NCBI RefSeq assembly: GCF_012224145.1
Contig: NZ_CP041030.1
Coordinates: forward strand, 868,001 to 932,000
DNA length: 64,000 bases
From: Francisella sp. LA112445
GTDB lineage: Bacteria > Pseudomonadota > Gammaproteobacteria > Francisellales > Francisellaceae
Direction of reading: 5' to 3'
The notes beneath the pieces are model-generated. The model worked only from the letters and a program-made list of their open reading frames with translations. It made no database searches and was not told the DNA's origin. Below are positions 38,901 to 47,857 of this stretch, piece after piece; position 1 is the stretch's first letter, and each line of letters starts with the position of its first letter. The position numbers were made by a program, and so were the translations under genes.

Positions 38901-39372
38901 CTTTTTCAAAAACGTTATTTACTAAAGTATATCCAGCTTCAGTTAAGAGCATTTTTTGCTTAGTTATATCTAATATTTGTCCAGTTCTAAGTATTAAACT
39001 GTGTTCCTTTATAAATTTAGCAGGGGCGAGCTTTCGTAAAGTATTTGAGATACTTGTAACAACGACTGTATTTCTAGGATTTTGTGTAAGCTTATGCAAA
39101 ATTTCTTGACGTCTAGATATAATATCTATAGCAGCTGAGAATCTATCATAAGGAAGTATTTCTAGATTAGGAAAATATAAAACTTCAATTTTTGAACTTT
39201 TATTTAGATATTTTAGTTCATCATATATTTTATGTGCTTGTTGAGAATCTTCAGCAATTATTAGATTAAATTTAGTATTTTGTTTTAGGTACTCATTAAA
39301 TAAGATACTAAAAGATGATCCATAAGCATTAGATACAATAGTATCTTTTGCAGATATTTGATTGTTGAGCAT
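35953..39372 (-). CDS. mfd: Transcription-repair coupling factor
   Basis: ATP-dependent translocase that removes RNA polymerase stalled at DNA lesions and recruits UvrA. The 1139-residue protein has the UvrB-homology module at the N terminus (LPYDRFSAAIDIISRRQEIL), the RNA polymerase-binding region (LKPGMHVVHIDHGIGRYEGL), and the RecG-like motor: Walker A GDVGFGKTEIAMRAA, DEEHRFG box, and SATPIPRSL. The C-terminal UvrA-regulating domain follows. It converges on the ATP-grasp operon with 30 bases between. No clear Shine-Dalgarno sequence precedes its ATG. Confidence 0.97.
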   Translation of the reverse strand: MLNNQISAKDTIVSNAYGSSFSILFNEYLKQNTKFNLIIAEDSQQAHKIYDELKYLNKSSKIEVLYFPNLEILPYDRFSAAIDIISRRQEILHKLTQNPRNTVVVTSISNTLRKLAPAKFIKEHSLILRTGQILDITKQKMLLTEAGYTLVNNVFEKGEFSIRGSIIDIFPVGSKIAYRIDLFDDEIDTIKELDTETQRSGKEIKSINIMPSHELIYDSQNTNLALEKLEVFCGKSSLNSTIATYIENNEYFNGIEFYLPLFYTALASIFDYLPESTNVHLIDNISNSIEAFTEEVRFRYDELKHDIDRPILHYQELFYSQKEVKAIYDKFPTIKWFQQTKSKSKTLKVNHLDKISANYKLANPFRDLQQLLDKSNFKKVVFSTDSNGRAEVLLEHLNKLQLNIKIAKSFDDALILDDKFCLIVSPFQEGVIIDNQIALITEADLFPEHIQNTVKISEHDHHPTVDLKDLTDLKPGMHVVHIDHGIGRYEGLESIELNGKKDEFILLLYANDAKIYVPITSLNLISIYNSSLTEKIALNKLGSDKWKKQKEKTIKKIIDVAANLLEIYAKREMRQGFSNSLDEEDYLRFCADFPYEETPDQLLAINDVFKDMISAKPMDRLICGDVGFGKTEIAMRAAFLATQNQKQVAILVPTTILAQQHYNSFRDRFANTAVNIEVITRSKTAKAQEQLFENLKNGTVDIIIGTHKLISSKIDFKNLGLLIIDEEHRFGVAQKEKLKSLKAEIDILTMSATPIPRSLSMAFSALRDLSIIASPPAKRLSVKTFVKEYDNNIIREAVSRETIRGGQIFYLYNKVETIQKKKEILQELFPRLRIAIAHGQMSEKEIQKIMFDFKHNKYHILLCTTIIETGIDIPNANTLIIEDANNLGLAQLHQLRGRVGRAHHQAYAYMLIPSETGITKDAVKRLEAIGSTKSLGGGFTLANHDLEIRGAGEILGKEQSGNIDGIGLNLYMDLLDKTIANLKAGKELNIEEVINSTICEVELNIPTLIPDYYIHDVNTRLNIYKRISKADHKNLVNIKIELIDRFGKLPLEVIYLLKVAHIKIDAIALGIGQIKMFATSGKISFSDTSKFEPQKIIKLIQSQPADFRLTKEQDLLITKATKTAEQRIEFVENFLKKIS

Positions 39373-39419
39373 TAGAAAATATTAGATTAAAAAAATTATA
39401 AGATAAATGATAATATAAA

Positions 39420-40106
39420 TTAGTCTCTATCACCAGCAACTGCACCAAAGATTTGCAATAGAGTTATGAAGATATTGAATAATGAAACATAGATGTTTAC
39501 TGTAGCTAGTATATAGTTAGTTTCTTCACCTCTAACAATAGCATTTGTTTGCCATAGAATAAACCCACCAGAGATAAATGCAAATACTATTGAAATTACA
39601 AAGCCTAAAGCAGGTATTTGTAAAAATATATTTAGTACTAAAGCAACGATAGCAACAATAGCACCTATTGCACAGAATGAACCAACTCTATTGAAGTTTC
39701 TAGCTGGGCTCATAGATATAGCAGATAAGCCTAAAAATATAAGTCCAGTAGTACCAAATGCCATCATTATTAGTTCAGCACCATTTTTAAACTGATGGAT
39801 ATATAGATTTAGTATTGGACCTAGAGAGTAGCCAAGTAGTCCTGTTAATGCAAAAGTTAAAACAATACCCCAAGGAGAGTTTTTTGTTGCATTGATACCA
39901 AACAATAAACCAATATAAACTACTAACATTAGAATAGGATTCATAATTGCAGCACCAGTATTCATAGCTACAAATGCTGTAAGAGCACTAAATAGTAGTG
40001 TCATTGATAGTAGTAAGTATGTGTTTCTAAGAACCTTATTCGCTCTTAGAGCAGACTCTTGTGATAGAGAGTCTATTACACGAGTGTTATTTTCAAAGTT
40101 ATTCAT
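39420..40106 (-). CDS. Bax inhibitor-1 family membrane protein (YccA/YbhL-like)
   Basis: A 228-residue inner-membrane protein with seven hydrophobic helices. The family features are RNTYLLLSMTLLFSALTAF in helix 1 and the C-terminal NIYVSLFNIFITLLQIFG. E. coli YccA of this family modulates FtsH; that may apply here but is inferred. RBS AAAGGAG is well placed. It sits alone between mfd and the grxB operon, on the same strand as both. Confidence 0.88.
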   Translation of the reverse strand: MNNFENNTRVIDSLSQESALRANKVLRNTYLLLSMTLLFSALTAFVAMNTGAAIMNPILMLVVYIGLLFGINATKNSPWGIVLTFALTGLLGYSLGPILNLYIHQFKNGAELIMMAFGTTGLIFLGLSAISMSPARNFNRVGSFCAIGAIVAIVALVLNIFLQIPALGFVISIVFAFISGGFILWQTNAIVRGEETNYILATVNIYVSLFNIFITLLQIFGAVAGDRD

Positions 40107-40225
40107 TTTTTCTCCTTTTAACTAGTCTTATATAGTGTAAATAAAGTATTAACTCGATATGGATTATACCATAAATCTATAATCTTAAATATGGAGTGTA
40201 AAAAGAATTTTTCAAGTGCTTATTT

Positions 40226-41494
40226 CTAAATACTGATATAAATATCATATAAAAATGACACAAATATTAATGATGAGAAGATTAAGTAAAGCAGAGTTGT
40301 TGTGACGGCTTCATTTTTACCGCCGGCTAGTATTTTTCCAAGCGAGAAGTAGATAGGAACTATTAGTACATTTAAAACCAAAGCTAAAAGTGTTGCAAAT
40401 ATTAGCATCAGGTTACTAATTAATCTATCACCAGCAAAAACACCGACAGCAATCATAAATACTCTAATAATTTCTATATATAGCATAGCTTTAATTAAAC
40501 GAGTATTAACAATTGACTCTATTTTTAATGTTATAAGATTAAATCTCCATCCTGCATATATTAGCAAGCACATAAGATAGCCAGCTATTAGAAATAGAAA
40601 AGTACTAAGTGAAGAGTTTAAGTATGCTGGGTTTATCGAGTTTACTAGATTTTCATACTTTAAGAAATTAAGATAAATCACTTTATTTACAATTATTAAA
40701 GCTAAGCTGAAATAGATGTATTTTAGAAGATTTATACCATTTTCTTTATTATTAGAAACAGTCAAGATATGTAAATATATTAAAGATACAGGTAGTATAA
40801 TTAGGTTAAAGCTACTAAAAACTTTAAGGTGTAGAAATAGATAAAATAGAATAAGAGAGAAGATAAAAAATATTGTAAGAACTCCATAGAAGCTAATATT
40901 AACTCTCTCTGTTTGGTTTGTTAAAGAGGTGTTTAGTCGATAACTATTTTTTAAGAAAAATATTAATAGGAATATAGCGACTATCAAGTAGAATATCTTA
41001 AAATAGAATAAGTTGTTAAAAACTATAAAGTATATAGCGGTTCCGACAGCAATACCTAGTAGAGCACTTGAATATACTCCAATAAATCCATATAACCGAC
41101 GTAAATCAGTTTTTAGGTAAAATGCAGATAAGTTGAAAATTAAGTTTACTAGAACTGTTGCTATTCCAATCCACAAAGCAGCACAGCTAAAAAGAAGCAT
41201 ATTATGGACAAAAGATAATGCAACAGCAACTATTGTAAACTGTAAACCATGAATTATTGATTTAGTTGAGCCAAAAAAGTAATTACTAATACAGCCAAAA
41301 ATTCCGGCAAAGAATATTACAAAAAGATGATCATCACGATTATAGAAGAAATCAATTTTACCATACTGGCTAAGAACTGTTATTGAAGGTGCTATAGCTA
41401 GACATAAACAAAAAACCATAAAAGCAATAATATGTATACCACTTGGTTGTTTAAAATGAATATTTACTTTTGAAAGGTCTAAGGTTTTTTTCAT
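40226..41494 (-). CDS. Polytopic membrane protein, MFS-like, function unknown
   Basis: A 422-residue protein with about 12 hydrophobic helices and short loops. The layout suggests a transporter of the major facilitator type, but the usual motif A (GxxxDRxGRR) between helices 2 and 3 is not seen; the loop reads GSTKSIIHG. I do not recognise the family. It starts 2 bases after the DUF1841 gene and is the last member of the grxB-rnfB-nth-DUF1841 row. Its AUA- and UUU-rich composition is normal for a membrane protein in this genome. Confidence 0.65.
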   Translation of the reverse strand: MKKTLDLSKVNIHFKQPSGIHIIAFMVFCLCLAIAPSITVLSQYGKIDFFYNRDDHLFVIFFAGIFGCISNYFFGSTKSIIHGLQFTIVAVALSFVHNMLLFSCAALWIGIATVLVNLIFNLSAFYLKTDLRRLYGFIGVYSSALLGIAVGTAIYFIVFNNLFYFKIFYLIVAIFLLIFFLKNSYRLNTSLTNQTERVNISFYGVLTIFFIFSLILFYLFLHLKVFSSFNLIILPVSLIYLHILTVSNNKENGINLLKYIYFSLALIIVNKVIYLNFLKYENLVNSINPAYLNSSLSTFLFLIAGYLMCLLIYAGWRFNLITLKIESIVNTRLIKAMLYIEIIRVFMIAVGVFAGDRLISNLMLIFATLLALVLNVLIVPIYFSLGKILAGGKNEAVTTTLLYLIFSSLIFVSFLYDIYISI

Positions 41495-41496
41495 AT

Positions 41497-41928
41497 CTAT
41501 TTAAGTAGTAATTCTTGTAGTTTTATCAAATACTCATTTTCATTAGGTAGAGTATTATATTTTTGAGATTTCCACATCTCTTCAGCTAAATAGTCTATCA
41601 TAAGATGATGTACTTTATGCTCATCATTATTATATTTATTAACTAGTTTATAGTAAGTTTCATTTATACCAAATGGGCGATTAGTTTGAACTTGCTCGAT
41701 TATAGCTAGATGTAAGCTGATATGTAAGAAAGGATTTATCTGTCCCATTTCTGGAGAGTAGTCTTTATCAACATTATCAAAAACAATTTCCTTATGATAT
41801 TCAGGATGTAGTTCTATGATTCTAGCAATTTGCTCTTCAATAGCAGTTAGTGGTTGTTTATTTTGAAATTTATCCCAGCTATCTATGAAAAGTTTGCGTA
41901 GCTGAAGCCTATCTTGAGAAAAAATCAT
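41497..41928 (-). CDS. DUF1841 family protein
   Basis: A 143-residue cytosolic protein. The opening FSQDRLQLRKLFIDSWDKFQ, the central IARIIELHPEYHKEIV and the NPFLHISLHLAIIEQVQTNRP region match the DUF1841 family, which has conserved histidines and no known activity. It overlaps nth by 4 bases (ATGA) and lies 2 bases before the next membrane protein gene. Association with nth suggests cotranscription rather than a shared pathway. Confidence 0.8.
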   Translation of the reverse strand: MIFSQDRLQLRKLFIDSWDKFQNKQPLTAIEEQIARIIELHPEYHKEIVFDNVDKDYSPEMGQINPFLHISLHLAIIEQVQTNRPFGINETYYKLVNKYNNDEHKVHHLMIDYLAEEMWKSQKYNTLPNENEYLIKLQELLLK

Positions 41929-42563
41929 ATGTATTTTTCCTTATCTTTAAACTCACAGTAGTTATATATAATACAGTTTCGACATTTTGGTTTTTGTGCA
42001 GTACATATGTATCTACCATGTAATATTATCCAATGATGGGCATCTTGGAGGTATTCTTTTGGTATAACACGAAGAAGTTTCTTTTCAACTTCATTAACAT
42101 TTTTACCTTTAGCAAGAGGAATACGATTTGCTAACCTAAAAATATGAGTATCCACAGCCATAGTAGGTTTACCAAAAGCAGTATTTAAAACCACATTAGC
42201 AGTTTTTCTTCCTACCCCAGCTAGAGAAATTAGATCATCAAAATTTTCAGGTACTTGGCTATCAAATTTTTCAATAAGATCCTTACATGTCGCAATAACA
42301 TTTTTAGCTTTTGTTTTATAAAGTCCTATTGATTTTATGTATTCAGCTAATTTTTGCTCGCCTAGTGCATATATTTGCTCAGGAGTATTAGCAACTTTAT
42401 ATAAAACTTCAGTTGCTTTGTTAACACTAACATCTGTAGCTTGAGCAGATAATATTACAGCTACTAAAAGCTCAAAATTACTTGTATATTCAAGCTCTGT
42501 AGTTGGACTAGGATCATTTTGTTTCCAAGTTTCAAATATTTGGATTCTTTTCTGCTTATTCAT
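41925..42563 (-). CDS. nth: Endonuclease III
   Basis: Bifunctional DNA glycosylase and AP lyase that removes oxidised pyrimidines. The helix-hairpin-helix is LAGVGRKTANVVL with catalytic K120, the catalytic aspartate is D138 (VDTHIFR), and the [4Fe-4S] ligands are C187, C194, C197 and C203. All lie at the same positions as in E. coli Nth. Length 212 is normal. It overlaps rnfB by 8 bases and the DUF1841 gene by 4, so it is translated as part of one operon. Confidence 0.97.
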   Translation of the reverse strand: MNKQKRIQIFETWKQNDPSPTTELEYTSNFELLVAVILSAQATDVSVNKATEVLYKVANTPEQIYALGEQKLAEYIKSIGLYKTKAKNVIATCKDLIEKFDSQVPENFDDLISLAGVGRKTANVVLNTAFGKPTMAVDTHIFRLANRIPLAKGKNVNEVEKKLLRVIPKEYLQDAHHWIILHGRYICTAQKPKCRNCIIYNYCEFKDKEKYI

Positions 42564-43185
42564 CTACACTTGGCTTTTTCTTTTTATTTCTAAATTTAGC
42601 TAATGAAGCAGCGATATATGCTTTTTTATCCATTTCTTGAGCTGTAGCAATATTTTTATAAACATCTCGTTGTTTAGATTTTGATTGTTCAACTCGTTGT
42701 TTATGAAAATCATACCTATTACGATAGTAATCTTTTTGAGTTTCATACTCATCTTCAGATAGATTTATAGGTTGTTTTTCTTGTGCAATATCTACTAGAG
42801 AAATACAGTCCATAGGACATGGTTCAATACAAAGCTCACAACCTGTGCACTCTGATTCAATCACCGTATGCATTAATTTTTTTGTTCCAGAGATTGCATC
42901 GACAGGACATGCTAATATACATTTCATACAACCAATACACATTGATTCATCAATTTTTGCAGCAGCTCGTGGTTTTTCTTGACCTAGAGTGCTATCTAGT
43001 GGAATCTCAGGTCTATTTAATAATTTTGATAACTCTTTAAGCGTTTTTTTTCCACCTGTGATACATTTATTATGTTTTTCACCATTTGTTATAGCTTTAG
43101 CATAACTATAGCAATCTTCATATGTGCATTTTTGGCATTGAGTTTGAGGTAATACTTTATCAATCGAATCTACTGATGTAATCAT
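42556..43185 (-). CDS. rnfB: RnfB-like ferredoxin without the N-terminal membrane anchor
   Basis: A 209-residue iron-sulfur protein. An RnfB-type cluster domain is near the N terminus (CQKCTYEDCYSYAKAI), followed by two [4Fe-4S] ferredoxin motifs, CIGCMKCILACP and CTGCELCIEPCP. The usual RnfB hydrophobic N-terminal helix is missing, and the sequence starts directly at the cluster domain. The C-terminal 60 residues are basic and helical. No other rnf/rsx gene is in the window, yet the rnfB-nth order mirrors the end of the enterobacterial rsx-nth operon. It probably serves as a soluble electron carrier, perhaps to the Nth cluster or another protein. That is inference. Confidence 0.75.
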   Translation of the reverse strand: MITSVDSIDKVLPQTQCQKCTYEDCYSYAKAITNGEKHNKCITGGKKTLKELSKLLNRPEIPLDSTLGQEKPRAAAKIDESMCIGCMKCILACPVDAISGTKKLMHTVIESECTGCELCIEPCPMDCISLVDIAQEKQPINLSEDEYETQKDYYRNRYDFHKQRVEQSKSKQRDVYKNIATAQEMDKKAYIAASLAKFRNKKKKPSVDE

Positions 43186-43186
43186 A

Positions 43187-43831
43187 TTAATATAATTTTA
43201 TGTTTGTTTTACTTTCTATACTTTTTATGTAATTAGCTACATTATTAGGTATTTCAATAAGTCCTTTCGCCATTGTTAAAATAAAGAATATTGGAAAAAT
43301 ATTGATATCATCCCAAGAGAAGCTCTCACCATTAATAAATGGAGTTTTCACATAGGGATCAATTTCTTCTAATAGTTTATTTATAGCTTTTATTGAGTCA
43401 TAAGGAGGGTTTTTTAGTAGGGTATCCATATCACCAATGTACTGAGATTTTTTATTTATAAAATAGTCTTTAGCACTTTGGGTAGGAAAATCGCACTCAT
43501 TAGCTGGATGATGAGGTATACGAGGATATACAACTCTGCGATAATGAGGAGCTAATTCAGAAATGTATTCTTTGACAACATTATCTATAGTTGATGTAGC
43601 TATTTCAAAATCTTGTAACTTAGCGATATAATTACATATCTCATCACTTTCTTTAATAAAGCTACCATCATCTTTTTCTAAAAATGGTACTTGCTTAGAT
43701 CCAATTCTATCTATGTGAGATTTTTCATCATCATTTGCTAAAAATATCATTTCATAGTCTAGTTTACTTAAATCTGCAACTAGTCTTACTTTTATACAAA
43801 AAGGACAATGATGGTACAAATATATTTTCAT
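43187..43831 (-). CDS. grxB: Glutaredoxin 2
   Basis: A 214-residue GST-like glutaredoxin that reduces disulfides with glutathione. The active-site CPFC is C9 and C12 (HHCPFCIKVR), and the length is that of the two-domain GrxB type rather than small glutaredoxins. It is the first gene of a minus-strand row, with rnfB starting right after its stop. Confidence 0.9.
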   Translation of the reverse strand: MKIYLYHHCPFCIKVRLVADLSKLDYEMIFLANDDEKSHIDRIGSKQVPFLEKDDGSFIKESDEICNYIAKLQDFEIATSTIDNVVKEYISELAPHYRRVVYPRIPHHPANECDFPTQSAKDYFINKKSQYIGDMDTLLKNPPYDSIKAINKLLEEIDPYVKTPFINGESFSWDDINIFPIFFILTMAKGLIEIPNNVANYIKSIESKTNIKLY

Positions 43832-43995
43832 AATAAATTATTTGTATAGTTTTTATATTTTTACTAATTATATCATTTATTGAGATTAGATAAACATAAC
43901 AATGAGAAGTTAAAAAAATAGCAAATTTATTAATTTATGTTTTATTTCTTTATAAAAAGAGATTAATATAAAATTTATTGTTATTAGGAAACACA

Positions 43996-45468
43996 ATGTT
44001 TAAAGATCTAAAATCCAAGCAAAGCTTTACAATTGCGGCTATTACATTTTGGGGACAGTTTGCAACTTATAGCCTTATATCTATATTAATCTTATATCTG
44101 ACTAAATCAACAGCTCATTATGGTTTGGGCTTTTCAGAGCATCGAGCTTACTCATTCCAAGGAGTTAGTCAAGCTATGGGATATGCTATTCTCATGATAG
44201 GTGGATATATAGCAGATAGATATTTAGGATTAAGAAGAGCTATTTTAGTAGGTAGCTTACTTATGGCTTTTAGTTATTTGCTTATTTTTATAAGTGGTTT
44301 TTTTGTTCAATACACGAATGAGTTCTTTATATTTTCTTATGCTTTAATTCCTGCTAGTTCATCTTTATTTTTAGGCACATCTTCAGGTATGGTATCTAAA
44401 ATATATAGTACAGATTTTAAAGCAGCAAAAGGAGCTATGACTTCATTTTATATTGCGATAAACTTAGGAAGCCTAATAGCGTTTACTGTTTCACCGATAT
44501 TGATAGGCTATAAATATGGGGCTTTAGCAATTTTAGCAATAGTTTTTGTTGGTAAGACTATCGCAGCGCTAAACTTTTATTATCGTTTTGAGATGTATGA
44601 TAATGTTGTCGATAAAATTGATAAAGATCCTATGCCTTACAAATCAAAGCTTATAGTTATCTCATATTTAGTAGCAGCTTATGTATTAACTCTTATATTT
44701 TATCAAATTCCAAATCAGGCTAATGTTATTTTAGGCACGATTAGTATTATTTGTTTGTTAGCTTTCTTATTAAGAACAGTCACAGGGTTAAAAGCGGAAG
44801 TAAGAATTAAACAAGTAATTGGACTATTTTTGATTGTGATAGCAGTAGTATTTTTTGTTGTTTATAATCAAATGGGTTCAACATTAATACTTTTAGCTAA
44901 AAATAACTCTGATTTAAACCTTTTAGGCTTAACAGTTAAACCAGCAAGTTATAATTTGATAAACCCAATTATAATAATTTTTGGTGGAATGGCATTAATT
45001 AAAATTTATCCTCTTATACCAAGATTTTATATACCGTATCAATTTGCCGTAGGAGTTTTATTATCAGCAATTTCACTTCTAGTTCTATATTATGCTTTTT
45101 TAAATACCTCAACTGGTGTTATAAATGGTAACTATATTGGACTCACATTTGTCTTACTTTCAATAGCAGAATTATTTGTAAGTGCTGTTGGTTTAAGCAT
45201 GATTGGAATATATTGTGATTCTAAAACTATGGGCTTTGCAATGGGAGCATGGTATATAGCATGCTCATTATCAAATTCTATTACAGGTTTAGTAAACCAG
45301 GTTGTTGCTTTACCTAAAGATGGTGTATCAACTTTTGCAAGCGCTACAATATATCAAAATTACTTTTTAAATATGGGAACTACAATATTAGTAATTGGAA
45401 TTGTTATATGTTTTTTAACATTTGCAATGATAAAATATATGAAGGCAAGAAATATAGATTTTGTATAA
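43996..45468 (+). CDS. POT-family proton-coupled oligopeptide transporter
   Basis: A 490-residue inner-membrane transporter with about 14 hydrophobic helices. The early GFSEHRAYSFQGVSQAMGYAI segment, GGYIADRYLGLRRAILVG (the POT version of MFS motif A) and FYIAINLGSLIAF are POT (PTR2) features. The ExxER-type motif of helix 1 is changed to FWGQFATYSLISI. The start is the ATG at 43996 with AGGA 7 bases before it, rather than an in-frame TTG 18 bases upstream. It converges on the ferritin gene with 4 bases between them. Peptide uptake for amino acids is expected. Confidence 0.88.
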   Translation: MFKDLKSKQSFTIAAITFWGQFATYSLISILILYLTKSTAHYGLGFSEHRAYSFQGVSQAMGYAILMIGGYIADRYLGLRRAILVGSLLMAFSYLLIFISGFFVQYTNEFFIFSYALIPASSSLFLGTSSGMVSKIYSTDFKAAKGAMTSFYIAINLGSLIAFTVSPILIGYKYGALAILAIVFVGKTIAALNFYYRFEMYDNVVDKIDKDPMPYKSKLIVISYLVAAYVLTLIFYQIPNQANVILGTISIICLLAFLLRTVTGLKAEVRIKQVIGLFLIVIAVVFFVVYNQMGSTLILLAKNNSDLNLLGLTVKPASYNLINPIIIIFGGMALIKIYPLIPRFYIPYQFAVGVLLSAISLLVLYYAFLNTSTGVINGNYIGLTFVLLSIAELFVSAVGLSMIGIYCDSKTMGFAMGAWYIACSLSNSITGLVNQVVALPKDGVSTFASATIYQNYFLNMGTTILVIGIVICFLTFAMIKYMKARNIDFV

Positions 45469-45472
45469 TAGA

Positions 45473-45976
45473 TTAGCCTAAAGAAGGAGCGTTGAAGCTT
45501 CTTTTAGCAGCCTCTTGATCAAGTAGATATAAGCCGCTATCTTTAACAAGTTTGATTTTATTAATCATATCGCAAACTGTAGCTTCTTCTTCAACTTGCT
45601 CATCGATAAACCATTGTAAGAAACTTTTCGTAGAGTGTTCTCTTTCTTCTAATGCAATGTCCATCAAGTCATAAAACTTAGTAGTAACTTCTTCTTCATG
45701 CTTAAGAGTTGTTTCAAAAACCTCAAGTAAAGAACTAAAGTTATTTTGTGGCGCAGCTACTGATTTTACTTCAATACGACCATTTTTATCATTGATAAAT
45801 TTCATGATTTTCTTAGCATGGAAAAGTTCTTCTTCATACTGAGCCATAAACCAGTTTGTAAAACCACCTAAGCCAAGATCTTCTGTATAACCAGCCATAG
45901 CTAGGTAAATATTTGCAGATTCTAATTCGTAGTTAAATTGATCATTTAAAGCATTTAATAGTTTTTTCGATAGCAT
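45473..45976 (-). CDS. ftnA: Non-haem ferritin
   Basis: A 167-residue iron-storage protein forming a 24-mer. The ferroxidase ligands E17, E50, H53 and E94 are at the E. coli FtnA positions. Other conserved parts are the QFNYELESANIYLAM helix and FLQWFIDEQVEEEA. The AAGGAA RBS precedes the ATG. The gene is alone on its strand, and its upstream region is shared with lipA. No convincing Fur box was seen in that region. Confidence 0.95.
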   Translation of the reverse strand: MLSKKLLNALNDQFNYELESANIYLAMAGYTEDLGLGGFTNWFMAQYEEELFHAKKIMKFINDKNGRIEVKSVAAPQNNFSSLLEVFETTLKHEEEVTTKFYDLMDIALEEREHSTKSFLQWFIDEQVEEEATVCDMINKIKLVKDSGLYLLDQEAAKRSFNAPSLG

Positions 45977-46096
45977 ATTTAATTATTCCTTATTTTTGTA
46001 TATTCATAAAGAGTTTAATGATTTTTTATTATATGTTCAAATTTATTGCTGAATAATATTTGTGATGCAGTATAATATCAAACTAAATATTTATAA

Positions 46097-46125
46097 TTAG
46101 TACTTAATATTTTATAATGTACTAA
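46097..46125 (+). promoter_or_regulatory. Candidate lipA promoter inside a 7-bp inverted repeat
   Basis: TTAGTAC (46097-46103) and GTACTAA (46119-46125) flank a 15-base spacer that contains a TATAAT hexamer (46113-46118) next to the right arm. The site lies 35 bases before the lipA start. A protein bound here would block the -10, so it looks like an operator. The -35 is weak. Confidence 0.4.
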
Positions 46126-46159
46126 AAATTATAGTCTCATCAAATATTCTGTAAATGTT

Positions 46160-47143
46160 ATGAAAGAAATATCTAGTATAAAGGTAAAAGTTGAAAGCGG
46201 TAATAAGTATACAACTGATCATGGTTTCCATGCTGTAAAGGATGGTATTAGAAATAAAAAAGAAAACTCTGTGCAGATACGTAAGCCAGAGTGGTTAAAG
46301 GTACAGCGACAAGATTCGAAAGAGTACCAAAAAGTTAAATCTATCACAAAGAAACATAAATTAGCTACAGTCTGTGAAGAGGCAAAATGTCCTAATATAA
46401 ATGAGTGTTGGTCTCATGGTACAGCAACTATTATGCTAATGGGAGCTGTATGTACTAGAGCGTGTAAATTTTGCTCTGTTGATACTGGTAATCCAAAAGG
46501 ATGGCTTGATAAAGATGAGCCTAAAAATACCGCAGAAAGTGTTAGACTAATGAATTTAGAATATGTAGTGCTTACTTCAGTAGATAGAGATGATCTAAAA
46601 GATGGTGGGGCTGGGCATTATGCAGAGACTATTACAGCTATAAAAAATGTTGATGAGAATATTAAAGTAGAAGCTTTGACCCCAGATTTTGCAGGAGTCA
46701 AAGAAAATGTTGATAAGATTATCAATACAAAAGTTGATGTGATAGCTCAAAATATTGAGACAGTTGAGCGTCTAACTCATCCTGTGCGTGATCCTAGAGC
46801 AGGATATAGACAAACATTAGATTTTTTAAAGTATGTTAAACAAAAGGCTCCTAACATTTTAACTAAGACTAGTATTATGGTAGGACTTGGTGAAACTGAT
46901 GAAGAAATCTATAAAACAATGGATGATGCTAGAGAAGCAGGAGTAGATATTATTACTCTTGGACAATATATGCAACCAACAAGACATCACTTAAGTGTAG
47001 AGAGATTTGTAACTCCAAAACAGTTTGAAGAGTATCGTAAAATCGGTTTAGAAAAAGGTTTCCTAGAGGTTGCTTCAGGACCGATGGTTAGATCAAGTTA
47101 TAGAGCCGACAGAGTTTTCAAAAGAAATAATCTAGATTTGTAA
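46160..47143 (+). CDS. lipA: Lipoyl synthase
   Basis: Radical-SAM enzyme that inserts two sulfurs into octanoyl chains on lipoyl-dependent enzymes. The auxiliary cluster is C72, C77 and C83 ([12 protein letters not shown]), the SAM cluster is C98, C102 and C105 (CTRACKFC), and the RSSY motif that binds the auxiliary cluster is in VRSSYRAD near the C terminus. The 327-residue length is normal. No strong RBS is visible before the ATG. The following elbB is 33 bases away. Confidence 0.96.
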   Translation: MKEISSIKVKVESGNKYTTDHGFHAVKDGIRNKKENSVQIRKPEWLKVQRQDSKEYQKVKSITKKHKLATVCEEAKCPNINECWSHGTATIMLMGAVCTRACKFCSVDTGNPKGWLDKDEPKNTAESVRLMNLEYVVLTSVDRDDLKDGGAGHYAETITAIKNVDENIKVEALTPDFAGVKENVDKIINTKVDVIAQNIETVERLTHPVRDPRAGYRQTLDFLKYVKQKAPNILTKTSIMVGLGETDEEIYKTMDDAREAGVDIITLGQYMQPTRHHLSVERFVTPKQFEEYRKIGLEKGFLEVASGPMVRSSYRADRVFKRNNLDL

Positions 47144-47176
47144 AATCAAAAAAACTAAAAATAAAGGTGAATTAAA

Positions 47177-47836
47177 ATGGCAAAAGTAGCGGTAGTATTG
47201 TCTGGATGCGGATATCTTGATGGTTCAGAAATATACGAAACTGTATTGACTATATTGGCTTTAGAAAAAAATGGTTTAGAGTGGCAAGGTATTGCTTTGA
47301 ACAAAAATCAAAAACATGTGATCAATCACTTACATCAATCTGTTGATAATAAAGCATCTGCTCGTAATATATTAGAAGAATCTGCTCGTATAACACGTGG
47401 AAATGTTATTGATATAGCAGAGGCTGATAGTGATGATTATGATGCTGTGATTTTTCCTGGTGGATTTGGTGCAGCAAAAAATATTATGGATTTTGCCTTT
47501 GTAGGTGATGAAAGTTATACAATGGATGAAGATGTTCTGACTTTTGCTAGAGCATTTTATTTAGCAGATAAGCCAGCTGGATATATATGTATAGCACCTT
47601 TGATGATACCTTTGGTGTATCCAGAAGGTACAAAAGCAACTGTTGGTACAGATCCAAGTACTTCAGCTGTATTAGAGAAAAAAGGTGCTGAAGCAGTAAT
47701 TATGGATGCAACTGATATATGTGTTGATGAAAGTGTTAAAGTAGTTTCAACTCCTGCTTATATGTGTGCAAAAAATATATTAGAAGCATCACAAGGTATT
47801 GAGAAATTAGTAGAGAAAATAGTTAGTTATATTTAA
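47177..47836 (+). CDS. elbB: Glyoxalase ElbB (isoprenoid biosynthesis protein with amidotransferase-like domain)
   Basis: A 219-residue DJ-1/PfpI-type protein. The opening VAVVLSGCGYLDGSEIYE and the middle DAVIFPGGFGAAKNIMDFAF are signature stretches, and the nucleophile cysteine of this fold is in PAGYICIAPLM. In E. coli it has weak glyoxalase activity and is linked to isoprenoid synthesis; its main role is not settled. RBS AAAGGTG is present. It sits 21 bases before yebC. Confidence 0.9.
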   Translation: MAKVAVVLSGCGYLDGSEIYETVLTILALEKNGLEWQGIALNKNQKHVINHLHQSVDNKASARNILEESARITRGNVIDIAEADSDDYDAVIFPGGFGAAKNIMDFAFVGDESYTMDEDVLTFARAFYLADKPAGYICIAPLMIPLVYPEGTKATVGTDPSTSAVLEKKGAEAVIMDATDICVDESVKVVSTPAYMCAKNILEASQGIEKLVEKIVSYI

Positions 47837-47857
47837 ATATTAAACAAAGGTGTAAAA

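Noticed and set aside
45977-46159. A Fur box in the ferritin-lipA intergenic region.
   Set aside because: No stretch approaches the 19-base consensus; only scattered AT-rich half matches were found.
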